From NCBI GenBank assembly GCA_938009335.1, contig CALLHT010000297.1:1-8189 (forward strand): DNA of 8,189 bases, read 5' to 3'. A program made the translations under genes and the position numbers. Shown here piece after piece: positions 5,786-8,189 of the stretch (its first letter is position 1; every line of letters begins with the position of its first letter). The notes under the pieces are model-generated. The model saw only the letters and a list, made by a program, of their open reading frames with translations, searched no databases and was not told the origin of the DNA. This DNA comes from an uncultured Rhizobiaceae group bacterium. GTDB lineage: Bacteria; Pseudomonadota; Alphaproteobacteria; Rhizobiales; Rhizobiaceae.

Positions 5786-7183
5786 ATGGACCCGTTTATT
5801 CTTTCCCGTATTCAGTTTGGCGCGAATATTTCGTTCCACATTCTATTCCCCACAATCACGATTGCGCTTGGCTGGCTGCTTTTATTCTTCAAGTGGCGTT
5901 TCAACCGCACTGGCGATGAAAGCTGGATGCAGGCCTATTTCTTCTGGGTGAAGATTTTTGCGCTATCATTCGCACTGGGCGTGGTATCCGGCATTACCAT
6001 GAGTTTCCAGTTTGGCACCAACTGGCCGGGCTTCATGGAAAAAGTAGGTAATGTTGCAGGACCACTGCTTGCCTATGAGGTGCTCACAGCATTCTTCCTT
6101 GAAGCTGTTTTTCTGGGCATCATGCTGTTTGGCTTTAGACGTGTTTCAAACCGGGTTCATACGTTGGCGACGTTTCTCGTTGCGTTCGGAACAACGATGA
6201 GTGCCTTCTGGATTATCGTACTCAATTCATGGATGCATACGCCAACCGGGTACGAAATTCGAGAAGGTGTCGTTCATGCAACGGACTGGATGGCTATTAT
6301 CTTTAATCCGTCCATGCCGTACCGTTTATCACATATGCTGCTCGCGTCCGGGCTTACAGTTGCCTTTCTTGTGGCAGGAGTTTCCGCATTACGGTATCTG
6401 GTGGGTGACAGATCAACGGGCATGTTCAAGGCTCTGAAGACTGGAGTCTATACTGCCGCACTGCTGATCCCCATTCAGATTTTTGTAGGTGATTTACACG
6501 GTCTCAACACGCTTGAGCATCAACCGGCCAAGGTTGCAGCCATGGAAGGCAATTGGGAAACCCGCGGGAATGTTCCGCTACTTCTTTTTGCGCTTCCCGA
6601 TGAAGAAACTCGCTCAAATTCGTTTGAGTTGAGTATTCCAAACGGGGCAAGTCTTATTCTCAAACATGAAGCGGCTGGTGTTGTTCCAGGATTAAATGAT
6701 TTTGTTGCCGAGGACGGTACGATTGAACATCCGCCGGTAGCACCCGTGTTCTGGGGTTTCCGCATTATGGTGGGTACAGGGATGGCCATGCTGGTGGTTT
6801 CATGGGCTGCTGCATGGTTCTTATGGCGCCGCAACGAACTCCCGAAACCAATTGCCTATGTTCTCTTGCCAATGGCATTTTCTGGTTGGATAGCAACGCT
6901 GGCGGGATGGTATGTCACTGAGATCGGTCGCCAACCGTGGCTTGTTTCTGGTGTGCTTAGTACCAAGGAAGCTTTGGGGCCGGTTTCCGGGGGCATGGTT
7001 CTCTCTACGCTTCTTATGTATCTTGCAACCTATGTTTTGCTGCTCTTCGCTTACCTGTTCGTTTTGACACGCCTGACGCTCAAAGCGGCCAAGGATGGCG
7101 ATAATCGACCGGATCCGGGCGTAGCTGGAGAAACCGCTTTACCCGCTCCAGGCGCGAACGCCGTATTGCAACCAGGAGAATAG
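5786..7183 (+). CDS. cydA: Cytochrome bd-type quinol oxidase subunit I (CIO type)
   Basis: This 465-residue integral membrane protein is the haem-bearing subunit of a terminal oxidase that passes electrons from quinol to O2. Motifs match E. coli CydA (E. coli residue in parentheses): H18 (H19, haem b595 ligand) in NISFHILFP, E98 and E106 (E99, E107) in YEVLTAFFLEAVFLGIM, H183 (H186) in LSHMLLASG, K249 and E254 (K252, E257) in AKVAAMEGNWE, R326 and M328 (R391, M393) in FWGFRIMVG, and GRQPW at 381-385. The offset grows from 3 to 65 residues between the K/E and R/M motifs, showing the short Q-loop of the cyanide-insensitive (CIO) class. The start is ATG 5786 (MDPFILSRIQFG, the normal N-terminus) with AGGTGG 5 bases upstream; GTG 5777 would add three residues and disrupt that site. 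cydB follows after 2 bases. Confidence 0.96.
   Translation: MDPFILSRIQFGANISFHILFPTITIALGWLLLFFKWRFNRTGDESWMQAYFFWVKIFALSFALGVVSGITMSFQFGTNWPGFMEKVGNVAGPLLAYEVLTAFFLEAVFLGIMLFGFRRVSNRVHTLATFLVAFGTTMSAFWIIVLNSWMHTPTGYEIREGVVHATDWMAIIFNPSMPYRLSHMLLASGLTVAFLVAGVSALRYLVGDRSTGMFKALKTGVYTAALLIPIQIFVGDLHGLNTLEHQPAKVAAMEGNWETRGNVPLLLFALPDEETRSNSFELSIPNGASLILKHEAAGVVPGLNDFVAEDGTIEHPPVAPVFWGFRIMVGTGMAMLVVSWAAAWFLWRRNELPKPIAYVLLPMAFSGWIATLAGWYVTEIGRQPWLVSGVLSTKEALGPVSGGMVLSTLLMYLATYVLLLFAYLFVLTRLTLKAAKDGDNRPDPGVAGETALPAPGANAVLQPGE
7174..7178 (+). promoter_or_regulatory. Ribosome binding site of cydB
   Basis: AGGAG lies 7 bases before the ATG at 7186, inside the last codons of cydA. It supports cotranscription and coupled translation of the two oxidase subunits. 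Confidence 0.7.
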
Positions 7184-7185
7184 TG

Positions 7186-8189
7186 ATGAACGTTGAAGTA
7201 CTTTACCCATACCTGCCGCTAATCTTTGCGGGTGTTATGGGGCTTTCAATCCTCGTCTACGTTATTCTCGATGGTTTTGATCTCGGTGTGGGAATTCTTT
7301 TCTCCGTCGCACCAACAGACCATCGCGATAAAATGATAGCGTCCATAGGTCCGTTTTGGGATGCGAACGAGACTTGGCTTGTTTTGGCGATTGGCATTCT
7401 GTTGGTGGCGTTTCCAGTTGCGCATGGTGTGATTTTGAGCGCGCTATACCTGCCGGTTGCGATCATGCTCATCGGGTTAATTGCACGCGGCGTTGCCTTT
7501 GAGTTTCGCGCAAAGGCGAGGGCGCAGGAAAAATGGCTTTGGAACAGGGTGTTCTTTGCGGGGTCACTTGTCACAGCACTTGCCCAAGGCTACATGCTCG
7601 GCGCTTACGTTCTGGGGCTGGAGAGCAATTGGGTTTCGATTGCTTTCAGCGCGCTGGTCGCCGTTTGTCTATCTGCTGCTTACGCCGCCATCGGTGCTGC
7701 TTGGTTGATCTATAAATCCGAGGGCGAATTGCAGAAACTGGCGGTTAGCTGGTTGCAGAAAGCGCTGATTTTTACATTGATCGGGATGGGGGCAATATCT
7801 CTGGCCACACCGTTTGCCAGCCCGAGGATATTCGAAAAGTGGTTCTCTGTGCCGGAGGTCATTGCGTTGCTTCCATTGCCATTAACAACGGGAATGCTGT
7901 TTTTGTTTCTGTTCTGGCAATTGCGCCATATGCCTGACGTGGAAGATCGTTATGCTCTAGTGCCATTTGTAGCAATGACAGGGATTATGCTGTTGGGGTT
8001 TGCGGGCCTTGCATATTCATTTTATCCCTACGTCGTGCCAGACCAATTGACGATTTACGAGTCCGCATCTGCACCGGAAAGTCTTTTGATCATTCTGGTG
8101 GGCACGCTGTTCGTTCTTCCCGTGATCGTCGGATATTCGATTTTTGCGTATCGTGTGTTTGGCGGCAAAACGACGGAACTCCGCTACGA
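7186..8189 (+). CDS. cydB: Cytochrome bd-type quinol oxidase subunit II, 3'-truncated by window edge
   Basis: The frame is open from ATG 7186 to the right edge: 334 complete codons. CIO-type CydB proteins are around 335 residues, so only the last few residues should be missing. It is a multi-pass membrane subunit that stabilises CydA and its haems. Family motifs visible are LDGFDLGVGIL (residues 28-38), IGPFWDANETWLV (54-66), GLIARGVAFEFR (95-106), AQGYMLGAY (129-137) and, near the end, YPYVVPDQLTIYESASAPES followed by the final membrane helix. It begins 2 bases after the cydA stop, forming a cydAB operon. No cydDC transporter genes are present in the visible part; a cydX-like small subunit could lie beyond the edge. 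Confidence 0.95.
   Translation, partial: MNVEVLYPYLPLIFAGVMGLSILVYVILDGFDLGVGILFSVAPTDHRDKMIASIGPFWDANETWLVLAIGILLVAFPVAHGVILSALYLPVAIMLIGLIARGVAFEFRAKARAQEKWLWNRVFFAGSLVTALAQGYMLGAYVLGLESNWVSIAFSALVAVCLSAAYAAIGAAWLIYKSEGELQKLAVSWLQKALIFTLIGMGAISLATPFASPRIFEKWFSVPEVIALLPLPLTTGMLFLFLFWQLRHMPDVEDRYALVPFVAMTGIMLLGFAGLAYSFYPYVVPDQLTIYESASAPESLLIILVGTLFVLPVIVGYSIFAYRVFGGKTTELRY

Overview
The window looks like chromosomal DNA from an alphaproteobacterium, most likely Hyphomicrobiales (Brucella/Ochrobactrum-like). This is inferred from a short-chain fatty acyl-CoA regulator of the alphaproteobacterial type, a CIO-type cytochrome bd oxidase with a short Q-loop, and base composition near 50% G+C by eye. 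I saw no tRNA, rRNA, CRISPR array, transposase or phage gene. Coding density is high and no gene-free stretch exceeds 300 bases.

Left part (1-2218, + strand). The 3' portion of an ScfR/RamB-like regulator (degenerate ImmA/IrrE-type region plus DUF2083) runs in from the left edge. A 233-base intergenic region follows. It holds a hairpin plus T-tract reading on the minus strand, which is a good intrinsic terminator with no minus-strand gene to serve. Next come a stand-alone LuxR/GerE-type DNA-binding protein (114 aa) and, overlapping it by 8 bases, a 158-aa protein of unknown function with a PAS-like C-terminal half.

Middle part (2175-4699, - strand). Read from its promoter end, this contains a membrane fatty acid desaturase, a leaderless PhnD/SsuA-like solute-binding protein coupled to the desaturase stop codon, and, after a 108-base gap, a GNAT-like acyltransferase. 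The GNAT-like gene overlaps tail-to-tail with the + strand unknown gene by 44 bases. An inverted repeat lies at the GNAT start.

Right part (4829-8189, + strand). An XRE-family regulator is transcribed divergently from the desaturase across a 129-base region with an 18-base inverted repeat. It is followed by cydA and cydB, which encode a quinol oxidase; cydB runs off the right edge with nearly all of the expected protein present. A near-perfect 18-base palindrome lies between the regulator and cydA.

Working picture (inference). Three regulators are interleaved with oxygen-using membrane functions, namely the desaturase and the bd-type oxidase. The XRE protein is the natural candidate to control the divergent desaturase operon, and perhaps cydAB. 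The most unusual elements are the split LuxR-HTH/PAS-like pair, the desaturase coupled to a cytoplasmic solute-binding protein, and the orphan minus-strand terminator.
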